A stretch of 64,000 bases of DNA from contig NZ_CP119785.1 in NCBI RefSeq assembly GCF_029338235.1, positions 1,116,001 to 1,180,000 on the forward strand, in the 5' to 3' direction. Positions 15,726 through 23,623 of the stretch are shown here, piece after piece. Position numbers and translations under genes: made by a program. Source of the stretch: Haloarcula rara (GTDB taxonomy: Archaea > Halobacteriota > Halobacteria > Halobacteriales > Haloarculaceae). Numbering within the stretch: the first letter of the stretch is position 1; every line of letters begins with the position of its first letter. The notes beneath the pieces are model-generated. The model saw only the letters and a list, made by a program, of their open reading frames with translations, had not been told where the DNA came from and made no database searches.

Positions 15726-16361
15726 ATGAGTGAACAACAGGCGAGCGAACGGATAACGGTCTACTCAGACTACGTCTGTCCGTTCTGTTATCTCGGCCGG
15801 GCGTCACTGGACCAGTATCAGGCGGGCCGCGAGGAACCGCTGGACATCGACTGGCACCCCTTCGACCTCCGGAGCGGACAGCGCCGCCCGGACGGCACTA
15901 TCGACCACGGCGTCGACACCGGGAAAGACGAGGAGTACTACGAGGAGGCAAAGCAGGGCGTCCGGCGCCTCCAGGAAAAATACGACGTGGAGATGGACAT
16001 GGAGATAGCCACCGACGTCGACTCCCTGCCCACGCAAATCGTCTCCTACGCGCTCAAACAGAGCGAGGACTACGAGACGTGGCTCACCTTCGACGAGGCC
16101 CTCCTCGACGCGCTGTGGAAAGACGGACGTGACATCGGGGACGCCGACGTGCTGGCCGAGGTCGCCGACGCGGTCGGGATAGCCCCCGGGCGCGTCGACG
16201 AGATTCTCTCCGACGAGGCCCACCGCGAGGCGGTCCACGAGCAGTTCCAGCGGGCACAGCAACAGGGCGTCACCGGCGTCCCGACGTTCGCCTACGACGG
16301 CCACGCCGCTCGCGGCGCGGTGCCACCAGCACAGCTGGAACGGTTAGTCGACGGCGTCTAA
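15726..16361 (+). CDS. DsbA/FrnE-family thiol oxidoreductase (211 aa)
   Basis: The thioredoxin-fold protein has active-site CPFC (Cys18, Cys21) in YSDYVCPFCYLGR. A long helical insert follows, then the cis-proline loop GVTGVPTFAYDGHAARGAVP. This is the FrnE/HCCA-isomerase-like branch of DsbA. There is no signal peptide, so it acts in the cytoplasm. The substrate is unknown. ATG at 15726 is chosen because it gives the canonical start; the in-frame upstream ATG at 15648 adds an unconvincing peptide. Its 3' end overlaps the convergent membrane-protein gene by 4 bases. Confidence 0.85.
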   Translation: MSEQQASERITVYSDYVCPFCYLGRASLDQYQAGREEPLDIDWHPFDLRSGQRRPDGTIDHGVDTGKDEEYYEEAKQGVRRLQEKYDVEMDMEIATDVDSLPTQIVSYALKQSEDYETWLTFDEALLDALWKDGRDIGDADVLAEVADAVGIAPGRVDEILSDEAHREAVHEQFQRAQQQGVTGVPTFAYDGHAARGAVPPAQLERLVDGV

Positions 16362-17125
16362 ACGGCCGTCGAGGCCGTCTCGGCGGCCGGGGTCGACCCG
16401 GACCCGTCGTCGCTCGCCCCGCGGAGCTGGTCGAACGCCGCGGCGATGACGGCGAGCGAAAATAGCGAGGCCGGCGACTGGATGAACGCGAGCGCGAGCT
16501 GTCCGAGCGCGGGTGGCAGGAGCAGTCCCGATATCAGTCCACCGACAGCGCCGACCACGCCGGCGAAGCCGACGACGACGAGCAAGAGCACCCCCAGCAT
16601 GAGCCAGTTCCCGCTGGTCAGGCGGTAGCTCGACCGCAGGGCGTCGACGAAGTTCCGGTCCTCGACGGCGACGAAGGGGAGCATGAACAGGAACGCGATG
16701 TAGGCCAGCAGTCCGGGGATGACGAGCAAGAGGGAGCCGACAGCCACGAGCAGCCCGTACACCAGCCCGCCCACCACGACGTTCGCGATAGCCAGCGGGA
16801 CGTTCCGGGTGAAGGCGCCTGACGGGAACTGCCCCCTGTCGCCGGAGACGAACGTCCGGACGGCGACGACGGAGAGATACGAGCCCACGATGACGCCGAA
16901 CAGGTAGCCACCGACGGCGACCGACAGCGGGACGTCGAGCACCAGCGGAATCACCTCGGTCGCCTCGGCGAGCCCGACCCGCTCGTAGATGCGGACGAGC
17001 ATCGTGTTGCTGAGCGGCAAGAGCGCGGCCATCAGGGCGATATACGCGGCAAGCAGTATCGCGCCGGTACGACTGAACAGTTGCGCCCCCGCCGAACGGA
17101 GGACAGGGCCAATCTGGAGGGACAT
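16358..17125 (-). CDS. Polytopic membrane protein, DUF7847-like (255 aa)
   Basis: The protein has about six hydrophobic helices. Examples are AILLAAYIALMAALLPL, LSVAVGGYLFGVIVGSYL, GLVYGLLVAVGSLLLVIPGL and LMLGVLLLVVVGFAGVVGAV. The soluble segment FLFMLPFVAVEDRNFVDALRSSYRLTSGNW is characteristic of a membrane family often annotated DUF7847/glycerophosphoryl-diester-phosphodiesterase membrane domain. Function unknown. The start MSLQIGPVLRSAG at 17125 is preferred to the in-frame ATG at 17167. Confidence 0.75.
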   Translation of the reverse strand: MSLQIGPVLRSAGAQLFSRTGAILLAAYIALMAALLPLSNTMLVRIYERVGLAEATEVIPLVLDVPLSVAVGGYLFGVIVGSYLSVVAVRTFVSGDRGQFPSGAFTRNVPLAIANVVVGGLVYGLLVAVGSLLLVIPGLLAYIAFLFMLPFVAVEDRNFVDALRSSYRLTSGNWLMLGVLLLVVVGFAGVVGAVGGLISGLLLPPALGQLALAFIQSPASLFSLAVIAAAFDQLRGASDDGSGSTPAAETASTAV

Positions 17126-17190
17126 CACCTGTACTCTACAGAAAACGCCATCAAAAGTTTTCTCCACCCAATACCGTACGAGTTGGTCTT

Positions 17191-17517
17191 TCAGGGACCA
17201 GCGGCGAACGCGGTGAGGTCCTCGGTCGGGACGAAGCCGTCGGCCCGGCGGTCGACCAGGTCGCCGTCGACAAACAGGAGGAACGTGGGGACACTTCGCA
17301 CGGCGAAGTCGGCCACCGCGTCGAGGTCCTCGCGTGGATTGAACTCGACAACCGCCGCGTCGGTCGACCGGGCAACGCCGTCGAGAATCGGCGACATCGA
17401 CTTGCAGACGGCACAGCCGGCGGTTCGGACCATCACCAGGACGCGGTCGTGGTCGGCAAGGACGGTGTCCAGTTGCTCGCGGGTGTCGACAGAGACCGGG
17501 GCGTCGGTCGTTGTCAT
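17191..17517 (-). CDS. Thioredoxin-like protein with CAVC active site (108 aa)
   Basis: The protein has the order expected for thioredoxin: VLVMVRTAGCAVCKSMSPIL (Cys35, Cys38), an AVVEFNPRED strand, then the cis-Pro loop VRSVPTFLLFVDGDLVDRR. The CAVC pair replaces the usual CGPC, and the preceding residue is Gly, so redox potential may differ. It is cytoplasmic, with no signal peptide. A short gap separates it from the membrane-protein gene downstream. Target proteins are unknown. Confidence 0.85.
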   Translation of the reverse strand: MTTTDAPVSVDTREQLDTVLADHDRVLVMVRTAGCAVCKSMSPILDGVARSTDAAVVEFNPREDLDAVADFAVRSVPTFLLFVDGDLVDRRADGFVPTEDLTAFAAGP

Positions 17518-17559
17518 AGGGAAGCTACGTGGTCGAGAGACAAAACACCTCGCCGGTCA

Positions 17560-18051
17560 TCACGAGTCAGCGCTGCGCTGCTCACAGGTAATCTCGTAAT
17601 CGACGGTCCGGTCCTCGCTCGTCTCGGCGAAGGCACTGGTTCCGTCGGCGGTCGCGTCGTACGCGACCGACACCTCGTAGTCGTCCGCGTCGGCCGGACA
17701 CGTCACCGTAGTCGAAACCTCGGTCACCTTGCCGACACCGAGGTCGGTCGGTCCGCTGTCACCGGTGGTGGAGGCCCCCGCCGGCCCCAAGACAGTGTAG
17801 TCGACGGTGACGGTCACGTCCTCAGTGAACTGGTTCGTGACGTTGACCACCGGGAGGGGGACCGCCTCCCCGACGGTTCCGTCACGTTCAACCGTCTGTT
17901 CAGGCGCATCGAGCGCCATATAGGCGTCCTCGTCGTCGGAGACCTCGACGGCCACGCCGCGGTCGGCCTCCGCCGAGGTGAACCCACCCGCACCGACGGT
18001 GAGGCCGACGACGGCGGCGAGCGCACAGCAGACAAAGAAGGCCCTACGCAT
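17560..18051 (-). CDS. Secreted DUF1102-like protein (163 aa)
   Basis: The N-terminus MRRAFFVCCALAAVVGLTVG is a signal peptide. It ends in AGGFTSAEADRG, the same motif (GxFTSxxADR) seen in the two DUF1102-like proteins encoded divergently nearby. The following VEVSDDEDAYMALDA matches their first strand too. The rest is beta-rich (VTVTVDYTVLGPAG, VSTTVTCPADADDYEVSVAY), like TasA/camelysin-type fibre subunits. The gene overlaps the upstream regulator by 8 bases, so the two are co-transcribed. A role as a structural or accessory subunit is inferred from context. Confidence 0.72.
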   Translation of the reverse strand: MRRAFFVCCALAAVVGLTVGAGGFTSAEADRGVAVEVSDDEDAYMALDAPEQTVERDGTVGEAVPLPVVNVTNQFTEDVTVTVDYTVLGPAGASTTGDSGPTDLGVGKVTEVSTTVTCPADADDYEVSVAYDATADGTSAFAETSEDRTVDYEITCEQRSADS

Positions 18052-18670
18052 CGGCCACCTCCGGCGGGGACTCGCCCGTCCCCAGTCGATTCCGGCGCGT
18101 GAGTGCGTAGTGAGACACCGACGAGACGAACAGCGCCGCGAGCAGGAAGGCCGTCCAGCCGGCAAACGGTATCACGGCAAAGGGCCCGATGTCGAGCCAG
18201 GAGAGCGTCACGAGCACGGTCCCGATAGTGCTGAATCCGAGGTAGTAGAAGCTCCACGGGATATCGTACTCGTCGACGACCTCCAGATAGATGTCCAGGT
18301 TCTGGGCGGCGTCGGTGAGTTCGACCTCGCCGACGCGGTCGTCGAACTCGACGACGCCGGTCTCGTCCATCTTCGGGAGATGGAACTGCTGGAGCGACGT
18401 GTAGACGGTCTTGCGCTCGTTGGCGGAGATGCTCGCGATGTCGGTCTCGTTCTCCCACGCGGCGACCTGCTCGGCCAGGTCAGAAAGCGTGACGACCGTT
18501 TGAGCGTCCTGCAGGTAGTGCAGAATGAACCGACGGCGTCGGTTACTCAACATCTCGAAGGCCTCATCGCGTGAGAGTTGCGTCTCATCCGGTCCGGACT
18601 GTTGTGCAGGCGTTACCTCGGCTGCCGTGGAGGGCCCAGTATCTGGTGCTTCCGATTGTGTCTGACTCAT
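18044..18670 (-). CDS. Membrane-tethered winged-helix regulator (DUF7344-like, 208 aa)
   Basis: Residues from about 33 form a winged helix: LSRDEAFEMLSNRRRRFILH, LSDLAEQVAAWE and an NERKTVYTSLQQFHLPKMDE recognition helix. The wing GVVEFDDRVGEVELT follows. Two transmembrane helices come after the wing (SFYYLGFSTIGTVLVTLSWL; FAVIPFAGWTAFLLAALFVS), so the DNA-binding domain faces the cytoplasm while tethered. The arrangement matches haloarchaeal DUF7344 regulators. It is divergent from the DUF1102-like genes across a 420-base AT-rich region and overlaps the downstream secreted-protein gene. It probably controls the fibre-type locus. Confidence 0.8.
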   Translation of the reverse strand: MSQTQSEAPDTGPSTAAEVTPAQQSGPDETQLSRDEAFEMLSNRRRRFILHYLQDAQTVVTLSDLAEQVAAWENETDIASISANERKTVYTSLQQFHLPKMDETGVVEFDDRVGEVELTDAAQNLDIYLEVVDEYDIPWSFYYLGFSTIGTVLVTLSWLDIGPFAVIPFAGWTAFLLAALFVSSVSHYALTRRNRLGTGESPPEVADA

Positions 18671-19090
18671 CTACCCCACCCCTGGGAATCAGCAATCGCC
18701 TCGTTCGCGTATCTGTCAAACAATCATAATTGAGCCAGCGATATAATACTTTCTTTCTATCAGATGCATATATTAACTATAATTCGATATTCGTATTACC
18801 CGTATATATGTGCGTTGGCAACGTTCAGAACAGAGGTTCAGCGGCCTTCAAACAGTGTAATATCCCAGTTTCGAGCGGTCTCTGGTGCGATTCTATACGC
18901 TCCTGAAGCCGACAGAAGACAGATGAAGGGGCGCCTGAAGTCAATGTAGACCCTGTCTACTGCGCTTCAAACAGACTGAGCGGTGTTCTCAAAGAGATTA
19001 CTACAATACATAGAGGGGTGCTTGCATCAGGTAGCACGTCCGACCCACCAGCGGCGAAGTGGGGGTGGGCAGGCGTGCGCTGAGACAACT
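18671..19090. promoter_or_regulatory. AT-rich divergent intergenic region controlling the DUF1102-like locus
   Basis: This 420-base gap carries no convincing gene. It is much richer in A+T than its surroundings. TATA-like words lie at 18740-18760 (agcgatataatacttt) and 18770-18815 (atatattaactataattcg; cgtatatatgtg). It separates the minus-strand regulator from plus-strand surface-protein genes, so promoters for both sides probably lie here. A 61-codon open frame inside it is AT-rich and unlike haloarchaeal coding sequence. Confidence 0.55.
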
Positions 19091-19696
19091 ATGAACCGAC
19101 GCAAGTTCCTCATCGGCGCAGGATCGATCGCGGCCGGCTCGGCCGCTGCAATGGGTACCGGGGCGTTTACGAGTGTCAGCGCGGACCGTACGATGGAAGT
19201 GCAGGTGTCTGACGACGCTGACGCGCTGCTGGCTATCGACGATATCGACGACTCGCCAAACAGCGAGTACGTCGACACGTCGGGCAACACCGTCTCTATC
19301 GACATCGCCAGCGCTGAAGGTGGGACCGGACTCAACGACGATGCAAAGACCATCATCAAGGACCTGCTGAAAATCACCAACCAGGGGACCCAGAACGTGT
19401 ACGTCTGGGCTGAGGGACTCCCGACGGACCCCAGTGTCAAGTTCGGCGTTCAGGATTCGAGTGATATCGAGAACGACGGCACGGGCGCTGGAGAGAACCA
19501 GGGCGCGTTCTCATCGAACAGCAACCTCGATACGGACGATATCGACGACGACGAAGGCGACGGTCAGGAAGAAGCCGCACCCCTGGTCGCACCGGGCGGC
19601 CACGTCGATGTCGAGGCGTTCGCCCTCGGTGACCTCGAAGGGCTCGACTTCGACGGGACCATCACTATCAAAGCGGTCGCTGAAGACGAGGCCTGA
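19091..19696 (+). CDS. DUF1102-like secreted protein with Tat-type signal (201 aa)
   Basis: The protein begins MNRRKFLIGAGSIAAGSAAA followed by MGTGAFTSVSADR. It has a twin-arginine motif (RRKFL), a hydrophobic core and the GTGAFTS segment that resembles SipW-dependent signals of TasA/camelysin. The mature part starts MEVQVSDDADALLAIDD, as in other DUF1102 proteins. It contains a beta-rich core with ITNQGTQNVYVWAEGL and a very acidic linker around residues 150-160. It ends with a strand-rich segment (FDGTITIKAVAEDEA). Likely an extracellular fibre or surface-layer accessory subunit processed by the nearby SipW-like peptidase (inference). Confidence 0.8.
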   Translation: MNRRKFLIGAGSIAAGSAAAMGTGAFTSVSADRTMEVQVSDDADALLAIDDIDDSPNSEYVDTSGNTVSIDIASAEGGTGLNDDAKTIIKDLLKITNQGTQNVYVWAEGLPTDPSVKFGVQDSSDIENDGTGAGENQGAFSSNSNLDTDDIDDDEGDGQEEAAPLVAPGGHVDVEAFALGDLEGLDFDGTITIKAVAEDEA

Positions 19697-19724
19697 AAGT
19701 AGTTACTGAGTGGACGGTATCGTC

Positions 19725-20273
19725 ATGAAACGACGCAACTTCGTCCTCGGCCTCGGCGGACTCGCAAGCGCTGGGACGCTCGCGATGGGTACCGGCGCGT
19801 TCACGAGCGTCAGCGCCGACCGGCGCCTACAGGTCGAGACCGCAGACGACAACGACGCGTTACTCGGTCTTGAGGAGCTCGGCGAGGGGTATCGAAGTAC
19901 CAAGGACGGTAGCCAAGTCAAGTTCAACTTCCCAAGCCTCGACAACCAAGACCCCGACCTCGGGCTCGGCGCTGACTCGGTGTACGAATTCGACCGGGAC
20001 GCGGACGAGTCAGACAAGGACTCTCCGACAGAGGGGCTCCTCCGCATCGAGAACCAGGGAACGCAACCCGTCGACACCTACTCAGAACACGAGACAGACT
20101 CCGAACTGGAGATAGAACTCTACGATGTGACCGACCCCGACAAGACGGCGCTCGGCGACGACCCAGTCACGCTGGACGTCGGCGAACACGTCGACGTCGG
20201 GTTCCGCATTCGGACCTTCGACGCAGACATCGGGACGTTCGACGAGACGTTGACCATCGTCGCCGAGGTCTAA
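19725..20273 (+). CDS. DUF1102-like secreted protein with Tat-type signal, second copy (182 aa)
   Basis: The protein begins MKRRNFVLGLGGLASAGTLA followed by MGTGAFTSVSADRRLQVETA. Signal and first mature strand closely parallel the upstream gene, so the two are paralogues. LLRIENQGTQPVDTYSEHE corresponds to the upstream ITNQGTQNVYVW segment. The C-terminal strands end FDETLTIVAEV. The 28-base gap to the upstream stop implies one operon. The start at 19725 is chosen because it places the RR motif at the N-terminus; an in-frame ATG at 19710 is less likely. Confidence 0.8.
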   Translation: MKRRNFVLGLGGLASAGTLAMGTGAFTSVSADRRLQVETADDNDALLGLEELGEGYRSTKDGSQVKFNFPSLDNQDPDLGLGADSVYEFDRDADESDKDSPTEGLLRIENQGTQPVDTYSEHETDSELEIELYDVTDPDKTALGDDPVTLDVGEHVDVGFRIRTFDADIGTFDETLTIVAEV

Positions 20274-20280
20274 GACAGCT

Positions 20281-20436
20281 AGGCAGGGCCACAGCCCCGC
20301 CTCCCGCCCACGCTAGCATCTCGGCGGTTCGAGTCCGCCGGTGGGCCTCGCCCGAGAGGGCGAACGAATTAGCTCCCTCCCGGTCCGTAATGACCCCACG
20401 GACCGTACACTCCGGCGACCTGACCCCCGCCGGGTT
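20281..20436 (+). ncRNA. Structured RNA candidate containing a tRNA acceptor/T-arm minihelix
   Basis: At least four stems lie in 156 bases between two DUF1102-like genes. They are aggc-ggg/ccc-gcct (20281-20302) and an outer stem gcccac/gtgggc (20306-20311 with 20341-20346). The outer stem encloses cggcgg-ttcgagt-ccgccg (20322-20340). A third stem is cggtccgt/acggaccg (20381-20388 with 20398-20405). The fourth is ccggcg/cgccgg followed by gtttt (ending near 20437). The second stem has the exact geometry of a tRNA acceptor stacked on a T-arm with a 7-base TTCGAGT loop, lacking D and anticodon arms. It may be a tRNA remnant, an operon-internal RNA or a terminator region. Confidence 0.45.
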
Positions 20437-20528
20437 TTCCGACCGATGGGCTAAAAGGCCGTTTGAATCGGTTTCAAACGGCGAAATACTAACCGTATGG
20501 CATGATATGTCCAGTTAGATTCGTCCGT

Positions 20529-21356
20529 ATGGCCCGCAAAGGACTCCTCGTCGTCGCCGCCTTCGCGACAGCGGCGATACTCGTCCCGAGCGGTGCCGTA
20601 CCTTTTGACCTGACCGGGACCGACGACGTGAGCGGGGATATCGAGCTCCGACCCACCGACGGCCCGAACGGCGACTACGCCCTGCTGAACGAAGACGACG
20701 AGCTCGAACTCCACCTGACCGGCGCCAACCCGTCCGTCGAAGGCGAGGGAATCGGTTCGAACGCAGTCACGCCGGTCCCCCGCGTCTTCACGATGACCTA
20801 CACCGGCGACCGGCGCGCGACGGTCTGGCTTACCGACGACGCCGAAGACGTGCGCTTCTACCGCGGTGACGACAGCGGCGACTCGCTCGAAGGGCGGGCC
20901 AACAGCGTCGCGCTTGGCCCGAGCGAGACAGTCACTGTAGGCCTGCTGGTGGACACGCGGGGCGACCACGACGTAGAGCGGGCCGAGACGTTCACTGTGA
21001 ACGCCCGGGTAGCCGACGGCGACGACGGCGACGGCGGCGGCGGCGGGTACGCGCCCCCGACGTCGACGCCCACGCCGACCGAAGAGGTCGAGACGGTGCG
21101 TACCCCAGAGGGGACGCCGCCGACACCTGAGGAGGAGGACACCGAAACGCCGTCACCGACGCCGTCGGAGCCGCCGACCCAACCGCCCAGCGAGTCGCCG
21201 ACCGAGCCGGCGGAGTCGTCGCCGACAACGGCGAGCAATACCGAAGGTGGTGGACTGGTCGAACTGGGCGGTATCGGTCTCGGACCCCTGCTGGGCATCG
21301 GGGTCGGGTTGCTGACGCTGCTCGCCACGCTGGCCGGCTACCGGCAGTTCGCGTGA
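20529..21356 (+). CDS. DUF1102-like cell-surface protein with Thr/Pro-rich stalk and membrane anchor (275 aa)
   Basis: An N-terminal signal (GLLVVAAFATAAILVPSGA) precedes a DUF1102-like domain (DIELRPTDGPNGDYALLNED; VFTMTYTGDRRATVWLTDDA). A long stalk rich in Thr, Pro, Ser and Glu runs from about residue 165 to 240 (likely O-glycosylated) with a Gly-rich hinge before it. It ends with a transmembrane helix (LGPLLGIGVGLLTLLATLAG) and a short basic-polar tail. This architecture is that of a wall-spanning anchor that could hold a fibre to the cell. It follows the structured-RNA segment in the same direction. Confidence 0.78.
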   Translation: MARKGLLVVAAFATAAILVPSGAVPFDLTGTDDVSGDIELRPTDGPNGDYALLNEDDELELHLTGANPSVEGEGIGSNAVTPVPRVFTMTYTGDRRATVWLTDDAEDVRFYRGDDSGDSLEGRANSVALGPSETVTVGLLVDTRGDHDVERAETFTVNARVADGDDGDGGGGGYAPPTSTPTPTEEVETVRTPEGTPPTPEEEDTETPSPTPSEPPTQPPSESPTEPAESSPTTASNTEGGGLVELGGIGLGPLLGIGVGLLTLLATLAGYRQFA

Positions 21357-21402
21357 GATGCCACAACTGTGATACCGCCGGGCGAACGTCGATAGCGTAC
21401 GG

Positions 21403-22308
21403 ATGGACGGTGTCGGGGACGGTGAGTCGACCGGGAGCGGTTTCGAGTCGCTACGCACGGCGTCGACGGCGGCGGACTTGCTGGTACTGTGTGCGGTCCC
21501 GGCGGTGTTGCTGGCGGTGGCGACGCTCCCGGTGTCGGTTCGCCAGTCGCTCGTCTTCGAGTACGCCGACCCGACGCTGCGCACCGCGGTGGCCTCGTCG
21601 TTCGTTCATATTGGGCCACAGCATCTGGCAGTGAATCTAGTGGGCTATCTGCTGGTGGTCCCCGTCACGTACCTGCTGAGTACGGCCAACGGCGAACGGT
21701 GGCAGTTCCGAGTCGCGTTCGCCGCCTTGCTGTTGGTCTGTCCGCCCGTGCTGTCGTATCTGAACCTGGCTATCGTCCGGACCGGTGGCAGCGCCGGTTT
21801 CTCGGGCGTGTTGCTGGCGCTGTACGGCTACCTCCCGCTGGCGCTTGCGTCCCACGCCGAGGGACAGTTAAGCCTGGGCCGCCAGCGGACGACCGCGCCG
21901 CTGCTCTTTTTCATCGGGCTGACACTGATAGCGGTGTTGACACTGGGGGCGGTGTTGACCTACGGCGTGACCGTCCCAGTCCGGGGACGGACAGTCGCGG
22001 TGGGCCACGTACTGACGGCGACGCTGGTCGGGCTGCTGGCCGCGCTCGTGCTCGTGCTAGCGCTGTACGCGCTGTCGGCTGCCGAGGACGGCGTGGCCTG
22101 GCGTGAGAGCTTCCGGGCGGCCGCGGGCGAGACGGGCCACTTCGAGCTGGCCGTCGTCGGCATGGGGTTGTTTCTGGCGCTACCCTTCGCGACCTTCCCA
22201 GTCGACCCCGTCGTCGGCGGCCGGGTACTGAACCTCTATACCCACCTGCTCGGCTACTCGCTCGGGTTCATCGCGACGTACGTGCTGGTCGTCCTGGAGT
22301 CGGAGTGA
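21403..22308 (+). CDS. Rhomboid-like intramembrane serine protease (301 aa)
   Basis: Multiple transmembrane helices carry the rhomboid signature. FVHIGPQHLAVNLVGYLL supplies the conserved His/Asn (His74, Asn78) of helix 2. GSAGFSGVLLALYG supplies the nucleophile Ser134 in GxSG. GHVLTATLVGLLAAL supplies the general base His202. Rhomboids cut transmembrane segments of membrane-anchored proteins. Its place between the anchored DUF1102-like protein and the SipW-like peptidase suggests it may release or mature surface subunits; that link is inference. The spacing to its neighbours is short and all run in the same direction. Confidence 0.72.
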   Translation: MDGVGDGESTGSGFESLRTASTAADLLVLCAVPAVLLAVATLPVSVRQSLVFEYADPTLRTAVASSFVHIGPQHLAVNLVGYLLVVPVTYLLSTANGERWQFRVAFAALLLVCPPVLSYLNLAIVRTGGSAGFSGVLLALYGYLPLALASHAEGQLSLGRQRTTAPLLFFIGLTLIAVLTLGAVLTYGVTVPVRGRTVAVGHVLTATLVGLLAALVLVLALYALSAAEDGVAWRESFRAAAGETGHFELAVVGMGLFLALPFATFPVDPVVGGRVLNLYTHLLGYSLGFIATYVLVVLESE

Positions 22309-22395
22309 ACGGCGTCGACGGACGTCCAGGGCGCGGCGGTAACAATATTCTTCCAGCATAAAATGTTTTGTATCTGGCAGCAGGAAGCGTCAATA

Positions 22396-23541
22396 ATGGG
22401 ACTGCGAAGGGTGGGGGCCCTCCTGGGAGAGGCAGCTATCGTCGTCTTCCTCGCCGCAATGGTGCTCGGGCAGGTGCTCGGACAACCGGTACTGCTCGGC
22501 TTCGTCACGTCGGGGAGCATGGAGCCGACCATCGAGACCGGCGAGGGGTTCGTGGCGATCCCAGCCGACGTCGCCGGCCCCGTCGAGGAAGGGGACGTCG
22601 TCGTCTTCCGGGCCGAGGAGATACAGGGCGGCGGCCTCACGACCCACCGCGTCGTCGAGAAGACCGAGCGAGGATACGTGACGAAAGGCGACGCGAACCC
22701 ATTTACTGACCAGGACAGCGGCGAACCGCCGGTCAGCGAGGCACAGGTGGTCGCCATCGCCTGGCAGCCCGGCGGGGCGGTGGTGACGATTCCCGGCGTG
22801 GGTGCCGTCGTCACCGGTTCCCAAGACGCGCTCGCGGGGACACAACAGCGACTCGCCGCGCTCGCTGGCACGCGGTCGCTGCTGGGCGCCCAGGGCATCG
22901 CCTATCTGATCCTCTCGCTGTCAGTACTCGGGTACCTGCTGGACCTGTATCTGAGCGACAGTCGCGGCCGCACGCGTGACACCGACCGTGACACGGGGGT
23001 GAGCGCCCGTCTCGTCGTCGCCGTCTTCAGCGTGGCCATCGTGCTGTCGGCGACGGCCGCGATGGTGGTCCCCGCGGGGCCACAGACGTTCGGTGTGGTC
23101 AGCGCCGAGAGCGACGCTCCCGGACCGCGCGTCATCGAACAGGGGACGAGCGAGTCAGTCAGGTACACGACTCCAAACGGTGGGTTCGTGCCGGTCGTCC
23201 GGTACGTCGAACCGGTCGACGACGGCGTCAGCGTCGAACCGCAGGAGGCAGCCGTCCCGGCCCGGTCGTCGGTCAACGGGACGCTCACGCTCTCAGCACC
23301 GCCCGAGACCGGCTACTACCGGTACCACGTGGTCGAACACCGGTATCTGCTGGTCCTCCCGCCGTCGGTTATCAGGTCGCTGTATCTCGTCCATCCGTGG
23401 CTCCCCGTCGTCGCCATCGACGCCCTGCTGGGCGGTGGCTTCTATCTGCTCGGGGCAGCACTCGTCGACACCGGACGGGTCCGGCGTCGGAACCGCTCGG
23501 GACCGTCCCGAACCGACCGATTCCTCTCACGTATCAGATGA
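22396..23541 (+). CDS. SipW-like signal peptidase I with C-terminal extension (381 aa)
   Basis: A first transmembrane helix is followed by the catalytic motif VTSGSMEPTI (Ser41). LTTHRVVEKT (His84) replaces the Lys of bacterial Lep enzymes, and VTKGDANPFTDQD follows. This Ser-His type is the archaeal/ER/SipW branch. After the catalytic domain come two more hydrophobic helices, an extracellular beta-rich domain and a final helix (VVAIDALLGGGFYLLGAALV), which are unusual extra parts. It sits beside four proteins with GxFTS-type signals, its likely substrates. The start at 22396 (MGLRRVGALLGEA) is preferred to an ATG 33 bases upstream. Confidence 0.82.
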   Translation: MGLRRVGALLGEAAIVVFLAAMVLGQVLGQPVLLGFVTSGSMEPTIETGEGFVAIPADVAGPVEEGDVVVFRAEEIQGGGLTTHRVVEKTERGYVTKGDANPFTDQDSGEPPVSEAQVVAIAWQPGGAVVTIPGVGAVVTGSQDALAGTQQRLAALAGTRSLLGAQGIAYLILSLSVLGYLLDLYLSDSRGRTRDTDRDTGVSARLVVAVFSVAIVLSATAAMVVPAGPQTFGVVSAESDAPGPRVIEQGTSESVRYTTPNGGFVPVVRYVEPVDDGVSVEPQEAAVPARSSVNGTLTLSAPPETGYYRYHVVEHRYLLVLPPSVIRSLYLVHPWLPVVAIDALLGGGFYLLGAALVDTGRVRRRNRSGPSRTDRFLSRIR

Positions 23542-23623
23542 ATCAGAATTGTTATTACTCGGTGACCAGTAGCGATAGCGGAACCGTGGGGCGGACTGTC
23601 GACAGCGTGACCGGGGGACAGCA

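Noticed and set aside
18764..18949. 61-codon ORF in the AT-rich divergent region
   Set aside because: A+T-rich codons and tyrosine/serine-rich product unlike any neighbour; the region looks regulatory.
20306..20346. A complete tRNA gene near 20.3 kb
   Set aside because: Only the acceptor and T-arm exist; D-arm and anticodon arm are absent, so it cannot be a functional tRNA. Kept as an RNA-structure finding instead.
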